Assembly: GCA_017881545.1 (NCBI GenBank)
Contig: JADGQU010000002.1
Span: 1 to 40,562 of the forward strand
Length of the DNA: 40,562 nt
Source: Gemmatimonadaceae bacterium
GTDB taxonomy: Bacteria > Gemmatimonadota > Gemmatimonadetes > Gemmatimonadales > Gemmatimonadaceae
Direction of reading: 5' to 3'
In this document: positions 14,769-23,040 of the stretch, piece by piece
Layout of the letters: every line of letters starts with the position of its first letter
Numbering within the stretch: position 1 is the first letter of the stretch
The notes under the pieces: model-generated
Told to the model about the DNA's origin: nothing
The model's database searches: none
Seen by the model: the letters and a program-made list of their open reading frames with translations, nothing else
Program-made: the position numbers and the translations under genes

Positions 14769-15809
14769 ATGCAGGAGAACGACGAGAGAGAAGGGCCGTG
14801 GCGAAAAATTCTTCTGTCCGGCGGCGCCATCCTTGGCGCGGCGGCTGCCTATAATGCTTTTGCCCGAAAGGGCGTCGACAAGATCACCAACCTGATTGGG
14901 GGCGATGAGGGCGGTTTCGACTGGCGCGACAGACGCGTCGCCTTCACCAAGCGCGGCAAGGGTCCGCCGATTCTGCTGATCCACGGCATTCACGCGGCCG
15001 CGTGGTCGTACGAGTGGAGAAACAACGTCGACGCGCTCGCGCGAACGAATACCGTCTACACGCTGGATCTGCTCGGCTTCGGGATGTCGGAGCGTCCCGC
15101 GATCCGCTACTCGGCGCGTCTCTACATCTCGCTGATCTCCGATTTCGTGAGCAGGGTGATCGACGAGCCCACGGTACTCGTCGCGACTTCGCTCTCGGGT
15201 GCATATGCCATTGTTTTGGCGGCGCGAGACCCGTTGCGTTTCCCCGCCGTGGCTCTCATAGCGCCATCGGGGCTTGTGAGCCTGAACGAGCCCGTAGGCC
15301 TTGGGGGTGAAGCCGGGCGGCTCGTGGTCGATACGCCTATTGCCGGCACCGCCATGTTCAACGCCCTCGTCTCGCGGCCGCAGCTTCGACGCAATCTCAT
15401 TAACGCGTACTCGAACGACTCGCTTGTCACGCACGAGCTGGTTGAGATCTACTACGCGACTTCCCACCAGCGCGGTGCGCGTCACGCGCCAGCCGCATTC
15501 CTCTCCGGCCATCTCAACATCGACGTGCGAAACGCCCTGCGGCGTCTCAGCCAGCCGGCCCTGCTGGTGTGGGGTGAGCAGGGATCGAACGCGCCAGTAG
15601 AGGAATTTCGCGGCTTCCGCGAGATCAAGCGCGATTTCGAGATTTCCGTTTTGTCTCCCGCGGGCGACCTTCCGCACGACGAGCGAGCCGAGGACTTTAA
15701 TGTTATCCTATCCACATGGCTGAATCGCCTGTCGCTCTCCTCCGCGCCCACGCTAAACACGCTCCCTGGAACGCCCGAGGCCTTGCAGCCCACGCGACAG
15801 CTCTTGTAG
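14769..15809 (+). CDS. alpha/beta hydrolase
   Basis: The product is 346 residues. A short hydrophobic N-terminal stretch (about 14-31, LLSGGAILGAAAAYNAF) may anchor it to the membrane. The hydrolase fold shows the oxyanion-region motif PPILLIHGIHAAAWSYEWR (66-84), TLDLLGFGMSERP (98-110), the nucleophile elbow VATSLSGAYA with Ser141 (an A-x-S-x-S variant of the usual G-x-S-x-G), LLVWGEQGS, and the likely catalytic His in GDLPHDE near the end. The substrate is unknown. The last ~25 residues go past the usual fold and overlap the MerR gene by 94 bp. ATG 14769 and GTG 14766 are both possible starts behind a GAGG. Confidence 0.8.
   Translation: MQENDEREGPWRKILLSGGAILGAAAAYNAFARKGVDKITNLIGGDEGGFDWRDRRVAFTKRGKGPPILLIHGIHAAAWSYEWRNNVDALARTNTVYTLDLLGFGMSERPAIRYSARLYISLISDFVSRVIDEPTVLVATSLSGAYAIVLAARDPLRFPAVALIAPSGLVSLNEPVGLGGEAGRLVVDTPIAGTAMFNALVSRPQLRRNLINAYSNDSLVTHELVEIYYATSHQRGARHAPAAFLSGHLNIDVRNALRRLSQPALLVWGEQGSNAPVEEFRGFREIKRDFEISVLSPAGDLPHDERAEDFNVILSTWLNRLSLSSAPTLNTLPGTPEALQPTRQLL
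15704..15715 (+). promoter_or_regulatory. -10 element of the MerR gene, predicted leaderless
   Basis: TATCCT at 15704-15709 is followed by six bases and then the ATG at 15716, with no ribosome binding site. The element lies inside the hydrolase coding sequence. The -35 region is weak, as in MerR-type promoters that need activation. Confidence 0.5.
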
Positions 15810-16261
15810 ACGCGGCTGGAGTCCGACCAACGAACGCTTCAGCGCGAGCGGCGCCGAGCGCGCGAGCAGTTCGGTTTTACGTAGCGAGTGGATTGCTCGA
15901 TCGGCCCGAGGGCACGGGCACCGGTGCGACATATGGGTACCGGCACCTCCTCCAGCTGCTCTCGATCAAGATCCGGCAGCGCGAGGGGCAAAGCCTCGAC
16001 ACCATCCGGAGCGAGATGCGCGATGTCACCGGTGATGCGCTCGAACGGAAGATCGCAACGTCACTTGCGCCAGCGCTCGATTCCGGCGCATACGAAGCTG
16101 TCTCCCACGACGATGACATTTCGCTTCGCTGGCACCGTCTTCCCGTCGCCGACGGAATCGAGCTTCACGTTCGTGAGGATTCCCCCGCTGCCCGCGAGGA
16201 GGCCGTGATCGCGATGCGTGAGGCAGTGCGCGCGGCGCTCGGCCGCGGCGACATCCGCTGA
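15716..16261 (+). CDS. MerR family transcriptional regulator
   Basis: The product is 181 residues. A winged-helix region of MerR type spans about 45-110: RAVRFYVASGLLDRPEGTGTG resembles the usual R(T/A)(I/V)R(Y/F)Y...GLL motif, followed by YGYRHLLQLLSIKIRQREG and SLDTIRSEM. The first ~45 residues are an Ala-rich extension. The C-terminal part (about 120-181) has no metal-binding cysteines, so this is not a classical metal sensor. The gene begins 94 bp before the end of the hydrolase gene, in another frame, and has its own -10 element. It converges on the Lhr gene, with four bases between the two stop codons. Confidence 0.82.
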   Translation: MAESPVALLRAHAKHAPWNARGLAAHATALVDAAGVRPTNASARAAPSARAVRFYVASGLLDRPEGTGTGATYGYRHLLQLLSIKIRQREGQSLDTIRSEMRDVTGDALERKIATSLAPALDSGAYEAVSHDDDISLRWHRLPVADGIELHVREDSPAAREEAVIAMREAVRAALGRGDIR

Positions 16262-16265
16262 GTTC

Positions 16266-19200
16266 CTACATCAGATAGCGCGCGGATTTCTCCCCGCCAA
16301 GGTGCTCCACCAGGGCTTTCTTCGCCTCGACAATTTCTTCGGGAGACAACCAGTCGGCCACGGAAAAACGACGTCCCCGCGCTTCCACCGCAACTGCGAC
16401 GCGCCCACCGCGCGTTACGATGAGCGCGCCCGATCCGCGTGGCCTCGACAGCGGATCTCGCTCCACCATCTCCAGTGAAAGATTGTAGACGTTCGCCGGG
16501 TCGCTCGCCGCCATTACGACGAAGCTCGCCGATGATTGGTCTTCGCTCGCTACAGCTCGAAGCCATTCTACCGCGTCGGGGAGTGCGAACTGGGCGCCCC
16601 CAAGACCTTTGACGAAATACCCACGCCTTACTTCTCCGCGAAACTCGAGACGCTTGAGCTCACGATAGATGGACCGCCACGATACCGGTGGACGTTCGCG
16701 CCGCCACCAATCGCGTGAGACAATGCCGTAGCGCGCCAGCCACTGACGCGCGATTCGCTCCGCCCACTCTTCTTCGGGAAGTTCTGGTCCCAAAGTTCCT
16801 CGCCGCCTCACGAGCGACCAACGACCGGTCCAGCCGCTGGCTGCCGCTCCCGGCCGGTCCGGCCGCCTCCATTTCGGTAGTCTCCTGACGTTCGGGCGGG
16901 TCCGTGTGAATTTCCGATTCGGAGAGGGCGTGTAGTCAGCGGGCAACCAGCTCGTCGGGTCGGCGCCGGTGCGCGGCACCATCGGCTTCCAGCGGGCGAT
17001 CTCACGCAGAGCTTCGACCGTATCGTTGGTAACAAGACCCCATGCGACCAGTTCACGAATTGCTTCGCGCACCGCAAGCATCGTCAGTCCGGTGATCGCC
17101 TGAATGTCGCCGATGAACGAAGCACCCTCCTCCGCAATCGTCGCTCTTACTGCTTCGGCGCTCTCGCTCAACACGGGTTCCTGTTGATCGCTGAGCCAGA
17201 TTCCTCCGGTCCCCCGTTCGAAGAAGCGCACCCGGGCCAGTGGTATCGCGCCTGATTCCGGATCGTAGTTTCCTTCGCCAACCCATACCGGCTCACCCGT
17301 GGCCGTGAACTGCGACAACGTCGTCGGGTCGTACGCTCTGATCCTTGCGCGGAGATAGTCCCGGTCCCAGGCGATGGCCGGACGCGCAATACCATATAGT
17401 TGTCGCACGGCCGCTGCCGTTCCCGCCGCGCCGTCGAGCCGGTCCCGCTCGTCGAGATGCTGCCAGCGCTGCATGAAGGCCGCAAAGTGAGAAAGCTCAA
17501 CAGCTTCGATCTGCTTCCGCAGTGCGGCGAGCGCGCGTCTCCGCCCGATCTCGACCACCCGTCTCGAGCACCATTCGAGATCCTGAACCTCCCGCCGGAA
17601 TTTTCCGCGGACCAGCTTGTCCGTTCTCTCCCACTCCACGAACCGGGATTCGATCCATTCGCGTGGCCAGCCATAGCGATCGTGGATCTCCTGAACAGTC
17701 ACCGGTCCGGATTGTGTGAGAAATCGCGCGAGTATCTCTCGTCGCGCGACCGACGCATCGATCGCGGGGTGACGGAGCACCTCGGGAATCAAAGCCGCGG
17801 CGTCCTGCTCAACGATCTCCGTAGTGCCGAGCACCCGGGACAATTGCTCGGGGCCGTACGCCGAGACATAGCGCGGATATGTCTCCGTAAGAATGAAGCG
17901 CCATTCCTTCGCGGCTTCAGATCCGAGGCGGATCCCGATCACGCGCCCAGTCTCCAGCAGCCGGGCGAAGGGATTCGCCCGGACGCCTTCCTCTTCCGAA
18001 GCGACGCGGGATTCCAATTCATCGCGGGTAAGATCGCCCGCCCGGTCGAGCAGATGCGCAAGCTCGTCATCAGTTCGGGCGCGTCTGCCTGGCGCCGTTC
18101 CGCGCCGCTCCGCCAGAGTTTGTTCGATCGCTTCCCGCGTGATGTCGTCGCTTCCCTCTCCGCCCATGACTTCGTCGAGGAGTGATCTGTCGAGCGACAG
18201 CAGTGCTGCTCTCTGCTCCGCGCGCGGAGTATCATCGCCATAGAGCCAATCCATTACGAAACCGAACTGCAGGCTGGTGGCGAACGGCGACGGCGAGTCG
18301 GTCTGCACGTTGTGGACGCGGATGTTGCCTGCCGCGATCTCCGCCAGCGTTTCTTTGAGTCCCTGCATGTCGAATGCGTCCTGCAGAACTTCGCGGTACG
18401 TCTCGACCAGAATCGGGAAACTCGGAAACTGCCGCACCACCTGCAGTAGGTCGAGCGATTTCAGGCGTTGCAACCACAAGGGCATACGACGCCGTGGATT
18501 TCCGCGCGGCAGCAGCAGCGCCCGCGCGGCGTTCATTCTGAACCGCGCGCCGAACAGGGACGTCGAGCCGACTTCCTCCAGCACGAGCTGCTCGGCTTCG
18601 GCGCCCGACAATCCGAGCAGGGATTGGAATGGTACTCCCATGCCCAGATCGGGCAGACGAAGCATGATGCCGTCGTCTGTGGTCTGCACCTGAAGATCGG
18701 TGTCGTTGATCGCCTCGCGCACGCGCTGCGCCAGTGCCATGCCCCACGGCGCGTTGATTCTTCCCCCAAAGGCGGCGTGAATCACGATTCTTACGGCACC
18801 GGTCTCGTCTCTGAACTGTTCGATCACGATGTTCCGGTCATCGGGAACAATCCCTGTGGCGGCTCGTTGCGATGCGATGTACTTCACGAGCGAGCTGGCG
18901 GTTGCGGCATCACAACCGTATTCAGTGGCGAGTCTCTCCTCATTCGGCGCCTCGGCCAGCTCGCGGCGTAGCGCCCCGACGCGATGACTCAGCATCAGCG
19001 ACCGGGCCATGTACTCACCGTGCCAGAACGGCATCCGCGCTGGCGTTCCGGGCGCGGGTGTTACGACCACACGATCGTGCTCAATCGCCGCGATTCTCCA
19101 CGTCGAGGAACCGAGCTGAAAGACATCACCCATCCTCGACTCGTGCACGAACTCTTCATCCAGCTCTCCGAGGCGCGTGCGATCCGGGAGATTCACCGTG

Positions 19201-20717
19201 TACAGACCGCGGTCGGGGATCGTCCCACCCGAGATCACCGCCGTCATTCGCGCCGCCCGCGATCCGGTCAGCCTGTCATTGACGCGGTCCCAGGTGATGC
19301 GCGCCTCCAGCTCCGCCGCGATATCCGACGGATACTTTCCTGACAGCATCGCCAACACTTCATCGAACGCGCCGCGCGAAAGCTGGTGATACGAATAGGA
19401 TCGTCGCACCAGACGGAACAGATCTTCGCTTTGCCAGTCATCGACCGAGACGGCGGCGACGACCACCTGCGCCAGTACATCGAGGGCGTTCTGCACCACA
19501 TGGGTAGGCTCCACATCCCCGGCGCGCATCGCCGCCACTATTGCCGCGATTTCCATTGCGTCATCGCGAAAGGTTGGTACGAGTATTCCGCGGCTCGCTA
19601 CGCCCAGAGTATGTCCGGCGCGTCCGATTCTCTGGAGCGCCGAGGCGACGCGCTTGGGTGACTGCAGTTGTATCACGAGATCCACCGACCCGATGTCGAT
19701 CCCCAACTCCAGTGAGCTGGTGGTGATGAGAGCGCGAAGAGTCCCGGCCTTCAGGCGCTCTTCCAACGCGAACCTGCGTTCCCTCGCCAGCGATCCGTGA
19801 TACGGAAGCGCGATTTCTTCTTCGGCGAGGGCGTTGACGCGCGCCGCGATCTTTTCCGCCTGCGCCCGATTGTTGACGAACACGAGCGTCGTGCTGGATG
19901 CGCGGATGTGCCGCAGCACGAGCGGAGTGACGCTGGGCCAGACGCTGCCGCCTACGTTCCCGAGATCGGCAACTGGGGACTCGACCGCGATCTGCAGCTC
20001 CTTGATCATGCCGCAGTCGACGATCGTCACGGGACGGAATTTCGGTGTTCCGTCAGCGCTCGCTTCGCACCCGCCGAGAAATCGCGCGACTTCCTCGAGC
20101 GGCCGTTGCGTCGCCGACAGGCCGATGCGCTGGGGTGGCTTCTCGACCAGCGCTTCGAGACGCTCCAGCGTCAGCGCGAGATGAGATCCCCGCTTCGTTC
20201 CGGCTATGGCGTGAATCTCGTCGACGATCACGGCGCGGACGCCGCTGAACATCCCGCGGCCCTTCAGCGTCGTCAGCATGATGTTGAGCGACTCGGGCGT
20301 CGTGATGAGAATGTGCGGGGATTTTCGAAGCATCCTTGCGCGAGCGGATGCAGGCGTGTCCCCTGTGCGAACGCCGACGCGTATCTCGGGAAGCTCCTTC
20401 CCTTCCGCAACAAACCGCGCTCGAAGCTCGGCGAGCGGGCGCTCAAGATTCCTCTGAATGTCGTTATTGAGGGCCTTTAGCGGCGAGATGTAGAGCAGAT
20501 GAACCGCGTTCGACAGCGGTTCCTTCGTTCCCCGCACGATCAGCTCGTTCAGCTCCCACAGAAACGCCGCCAGCGTCTTCCCGGTTCCGGTCGGAGCGAG
20601 GATGAGCGTGTGTGCTCCACTCGCGATCGCCGGCCAACCCTCGCGCTGCGGATCGCTAGGCGTGCCGAACGTCTCCTTGAACCACCGCCTCACGAGCGGA
20701 TGAAGGCGCGGCAACAT
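16266..20717 (-). CDS. lhr: large helicase-related protein Lhr (superfamily 2 DNA helicase)
   Basis: The product is 1483 residues, close to the ~1500 usual for full-length bacterial Lhr. The helicase core has Walker A APTGTGKT with Lys47, DEIHAI (166-171), a FVNNRAQAEK segment and the motif VI-like stretch ALQRIGRAGH. It is followed by the winged-helix/beta-barrel Lhr core. The long C-terminal half seen in full-length Lhr contains DRYGWPREWIESRFVEWER and a final DWLSPEEIVEAKKALVEHL segment. Lhr proteins are ATP-dependent 3'-5' helicases tied to DNA repair. I chose the ATG at 20717, where similarity begins (LHPLVRRWFKETFG); TTG 20744 and GTG 20732 are alternatives. It lies 48 bases downstream of the PLD gene, probably in one transcript. 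Confidence 0.92.
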   Translation of the reverse strand: MLPRLHPLVRRWFKETFGTPSDPQREGWPAIASGAHTLILAPTGTGKTLAAFLWELNELIVRGTKEPLSNAVHLLYISPLKALNNDIQRNLERPLAELRARFVAEGKELPEIRVGVRTGDTPASARARMLRKSPHILITTPESLNIMLTTLKGRGMFSGVRAVIVDEIHAIAGTKRGSHLALTLERLEALVEKPPQRIGLSATQRPLEEVARFLGGCEASADGTPKFRPVTIVDCGMIKELQIAVESPVADLGNVGGSVWPSVTPLVLRHIRASSTTLVFVNNRAQAEKIAARVNALAEEEIALPYHGSLARERRFALEERLKAGTLRALITTSSLELGIDIGSVDLVIQLQSPKRVASALQRIGRAGHTLGVASRGILVPTFRDDAMEIAAIVAAMRAGDVEPTHVVQNALDVLAQVVVAAVSVDDWQSEDLFRLVRRSYSYHQLSRGAFDEVLAMLSGKYPSDIAAELEARITWDRVNDRLTGSRAARMTAVISGGTIPDRGLYTVNLPDRTRLGELDEEFVHESRMGDVFQLGSSTWRIAAIEHDRVVVTPAPGTPARMPFWHGEYMARSLMLSHRVGALRRELAEAPNEERLATEYGCDAATASSLVKYIASQRAATGIVPDDRNIVIEQFRDETGAVRIVIHAAFGGRINAPWGMALAQRVREAINDTDLQVQTTDDGIMLRLPDLGMGVPFQSLLGLSGAEAEQLVLEEVGSTSLFGARFRMNAARALLLPRGNPRRRMPLWLQRLKSLDLLQVVRQFPSFPILVETYREVLQDAFDMQGLKETLAEIAAGNIRVHNVQTDSPSPFATSLQFGFVMDWLYGDDTPRAEQRAALLSLDRSLLDEVMGGEGSDDITREAIEQTLAERRGTAPGRRARTDDELAHLLDRAGDLTRDELESRVASEEEGVRANPFARLLETGRVIGIRLGSEAAKEWRFILTETYPRYVSAYGPEQLSRVLGTTEIVEQDAAALIPEVLRHPAIDASVARREILARFLTQSGPVTVQEIHDRYGWPREWIESRFVEWERTDKLVRGKFRREVQDLEWCSRRVVEIGRRRALAALRKQIEAVELSHFAAFMQRWQHLDERDRLDGAAGTAAAVRQLYGIARPAIAWDRDYLRARIRAYDPTTLSQFTATGEPVWVGEGNYDPESGAIPLARVRFFERGTGGIWLSDQQEPVLSESAEAVRATIAEEGASFIGDIQAITGLTMLAVREAIRELVAWGLVTNDTVEALREIARWKPMVPRTGADPTSWLPADYTPSPNRKFTRTRPNVRRLPKWRRPDRPGAAASGWTGRWSLVRRRGTLGPELPEEEWAERIARQWLARYGIVSRDWWRRERPPVSWRSIYRELKRLEFRGEVRRGYFVKGLGGAQFALPDAVEWLRAVASEDQSSASFVVMAASDPANVYNLSLEMVERDPLSRPRGSGALIVTRGGRVAVAVEARGRRFSVADWLSPEEIVEAKKALVEHLGGEKSARYLM

Positions 20718-20765
20718 GGAAGAGCTACTCACATGACGGGCCAAGACGCGGTTACCGCTTGAGGG

Positions 20766-22064
20766 CTAGAGTATGCGCCTCAGCTTCTGTGCTCCCCACT
20801 CGAGGATCCTCCCGGAAAGAGCGCGCTTTCTGAACTCGTCGAGCTTTATCTCCTTTGACGACTTGATGTCATTCATGAAGATCGAGTCCATTTGCGCTCC
20901 GAGGTGGCGGTCGAGGGTCACAAGGAGCGACTCGTTGTTGAACGACAGCGAACGGTTGTCGAAGTTCATGGATCCGATGTACGACCATATCCCGTCCACC
21001 ACCATGCTCTTCGCGTGCATCATGGTCGGCTGGTACTCGTAGATCTTTCCGCCTCCCTCAAGCAGCTTCTCGTAGTACGTTCTCCCCGCGTACCAGGTCG
21101 TCTTCACATCCGTCTTGTTGCTCACGGTGATGACCCGAACGTCTACTCCCCGCTTCGCTGCCGCGAGAAGCAGCTGCATGAAATTCTCACCCGGGACGAA
21201 GTATGAGTTGCTGATGTAAAGCGTTTTTCGGGCGCCCGCGATCGACAACGCCAGAAACCTTTCCGCCGATGTGCTTCCGGTACTCGGAATGCTGTACATC
21301 AGGCCGGCTTGCACGTCTCCAACATCGGCGAATGAGCTCTTTGGAAAGAACAGGTCGCCAGTCAGCAGCTCGCCCGTCGCTTCTGCCCACGCCGCCGCAA
21401 ATGCTGCTTGCAGGGCTCCCACGGTTGGTCCCTCGAATCGTACGTTCGTCTCGCGCCACTGGTCCTCGTGGTGTCCGTCTCCGAGCCAGTAGTCGGCGAG
21501 CCCGAAACCACCGGTGTAGCCGATCTTCCCATCGACCACGACCACGCGTACGTGCGATCGCTGCGCGGCTTTCTGCAGTGTGTACCAGCGCAGAGGCCTC
21601 AGCCATTTGACTTCGACGCCGGCGTGCCTGAGACTGTCACGCCATTCCGGCTTGAGCGGCTGAGACCCGAATGCGTCGAGCAGCAACAGCACGCGTACCT
21701 TGTGCTGCGCGCGATCGATCAGGTACTTCGCCATTGTGTCGGCGACCCCGCCGGGCTGTGAGTAGTACATCTGCACCGTCACAGTGCGCTCGGCAGAGGC
21801 TATGTCCTTCCACAATTGGGGATAGGTGCCGTCGCCGTTCAGCAGGATCTGAACGCTGTTGCCGGGATCGATGTGCGTTCCCGTGAACAGCTCGATGCTC
21901 CGGGCGAACAGCGGATCCTCGACGCTTGGCGGTCCGTCCTTGTCGCCTTCCGCGATTACGCTCGTAACCGGCGTATCGTGCGTCACCGACAGGATGCCGA
22001 TTAGGGCCAGAATGAGCCCAAACAGGCATAGGGCCGCGATTGCTATGTACTTGATCAGTGTCAT
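20766..22064 (-). CDS. phospholipase D-like protein, cardiolipin-synthase family
   Basis: The product is 432 residues. One N-terminal transmembrane helix (about 4-27) puts the two PLD domains outside the cytoplasm or at the membrane face. The second HKD motif is canonical (His350, Lys352, Asp357 in MMHAKSMVVD). In the first the lysine is replaced: HVRVVVVD has His171, Arg173 and Asp178. Related segments (YYSQPGGVADTMAKYLIDRA, SNSYFVPGENFMQLLL) match bacterial cardiolipin synthases. Activity is likely but the Arg substitution makes it less certain. A GAGAG sequence precedes the ATG by three bases. The ATG is only 11 bp from the divergent start of the RPA-like gene. Confidence 0.83.
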   Translation of the reverse strand: MTLIKYIAIAALCLFGLILALIGILSVTHDTPVTSVIAEGDKDGPPSVEDPLFARSIELFTGTHIDPGNSVQILLNGDGTYPQLWKDIASAERTVTVQMYYSQPGGVADTMAKYLIDRAQHKVRVLLLLDAFGSQPLKPEWRDSLRHAGVEVKWLRPLRWYTLQKAAQRSHVRVVVVDGKIGYTGGFGLADYWLGDGHHEDQWRETNVRFEGPTVGALQAAFAAAWAEATGELLTGDLFFPKSSFADVGDVQAGLMYSIPSTGSTSAERFLALSIAGARKTLYISNSYFVPGENFMQLLLAAAKRGVDVRVITVSNKTDVKTTWYAGRTYYEKLLEGGGKIYEYQPTMMHAKSMVVDGIWSYIGSMNFDNRSLSFNNESLLVTLDRHLGAQMDSIFMNDIKSSKEIKLDEFRKRALSGRILEWGAQKLRRIL

Positions 22065-22075
22065 ATTCTCTCTAC
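22040..22075 (+). promoter_or_regulatory. promoter of the RPA-like gene, predicted leaderless, inside the PLD gene
   Basis: TTGCTA (22040-22045), an 18-bp spacer and TATTCT (22064-22069) are followed by six bases and then the ATG at 22076. The -35 element lies within the first codons of the divergent PLD gene. No ribosome binding site is present. Confidence 0.6.
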
Positions 22076-22927
22076 ATGACCTTCGTGGCCCGTCGGCGAA
22101 TCGCGACGCGTGCTATCGTTCTCGACCGCTCCCTTGAAGCGCTTCCAATCTTCCGACTGAGCGATTCTGCCGAGGACACGGCAATTTCCTTCTCTCCCGA
22201 GAGCGGTGGGCGGTGGCGTGTTCTGCCCAGCCCGGGCGACCGCTTGCCCGGAACATTCGACCAGGACGTGTACATCGAGCTCCTGCATCGCTATCACGAG
22301 GCAGGGGCCCCCGAAGACGGGGTGATAAGCTTTACGCTCCACGCGTTTTTGCGTTCCATCGCCCGGCGCGTCGACGGCAGAACGTACGAGCAGCTTCGGT
22401 CCGCTTTGACGAGGCTCGAGCGGACTACTCTCGAGTCGAGCGGAGTGTACGTTGCGGCAAAAGAAGGACAGCCGCTAGAAGGACGCTTCACCATTCTCTC
22501 CTCAGTTTCGATCGCGCGCCGACGAATGGCCGAGCGCGAACAATTCACCCTGTTTCCCGTGCTCGCCGCGTCGGAACCGGGCGACGCACACGTCACGATC
22601 GGCCCCGCAATCCGCGCGAATATCGCCGCCGGACACACCGTGACCCTCTCTGCAACGCACTACTTGTCGCTCACCAATCCCGTTGCCAGACGGCTCTATC
22701 GCCTGCTGGAAGTCGCGAGGGAGGAGGGGATGGTGACCTGGAGAGTCCCCCTCGCTTCCCTCGCCGAGCAGTTGCCGCTGACCCAGCGATACCCATCCCA
22801 TTTGCAACGAGTGCTCCAGCCCGCTCACGAAATGCTGCTCGCGGCAGGCCTCCTGCGCGACGCAACGTTCCGGCAGCTTAACCGCGATTGGCTCGTGGAC
22901 TACGTGCTGGCCTCCCGCGCCGCCTGA
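22076..22927 (+). CDS. replication initiator protein A (RPA)-like protein
   Basis: The product is 283 residues. Features match plasmid RPA-type initiators with two winged helices. These are an N-terminal segment with the ARRRIATRAIVLDRSLEALP region, SFTLHAFLRSIARRVDGRTYEQLRSALTRLERTTLESSGVY (about 90-130), TLSATHYLSLTNPVARRLYRLLE (about 197-219), and LASLAEQLPLTQRYPSHLQRVLQPAHEMLLAAG (about 230-262). These stretches read as helix-turn-helix DNA-binding elements. Around it are chromosomal housekeeping genes and no iterons, partition genes or mobilisation genes, so a role as a chromosomal DNA-binding regulator is as likely as replication. Start chosen from the promoter; a GTG at 22058 would overlap the PLD gene. 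Confidence 0.7.
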   Translation: MTFVARRRIATRAIVLDRSLEALPIFRLSDSAEDTAISFSPESGGRWRVLPSPGDRLPGTFDQDVYIELLHRYHEAGAPEDGVISFTLHAFLRSIARRVDGRTYEQLRSALTRLERTTLESSGVYVAAKEGQPLEGRFTILSSVSIARRRMAEREQFTLFPVLAASEPGDAHVTIGPAIRANIAAGHTVTLSATHYLSLTNPVARRLYRLLEVAREEGMVTWRVPLASLAEQLPLTQRYPSHLQRVLQPAHEMLLAAGLLRDATFRQLNRDWLVDYVLASRAA

Positions 22928-23040
22928 ACAACCCTGAGCAGCGGCGTTCCGTTGGTGCCTTTTGTGCGTCCTTGAGGAACACTGCCTCGCCAGGGGCGTA
23001 TCTATTACGTTACCGCCTTCTTCTCTCTACCTAGAGCCGT

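Noticed and set aside
14517..15677. 386-codon minus-strand open frame across the H1-like and hydrolase genes
   Set aside because: It crosses a strong terminator and two real genes on the other strand, and has no domain features.
19797..20480. 227-codon plus-strand open frame opposite lhr
   Set aside because: Shadow of the helicase gene; composition is dominated by Arg and His as expected for antisense of a GC-rich gene.
22928..23040. Possible origin or iterons next to the RPA-like gene
   Set aside because: No direct repeats, DnaA-box cluster or AT-rich block is visible in this stretch.
23005..23040. Leaderless promoter for the CtpA-like gene (TTACGT-17-TACCTA-7-ATG)
   Set aside because: The spacing fits but both hexamers match consensus at only two or so positions, so it was not counted with the others.
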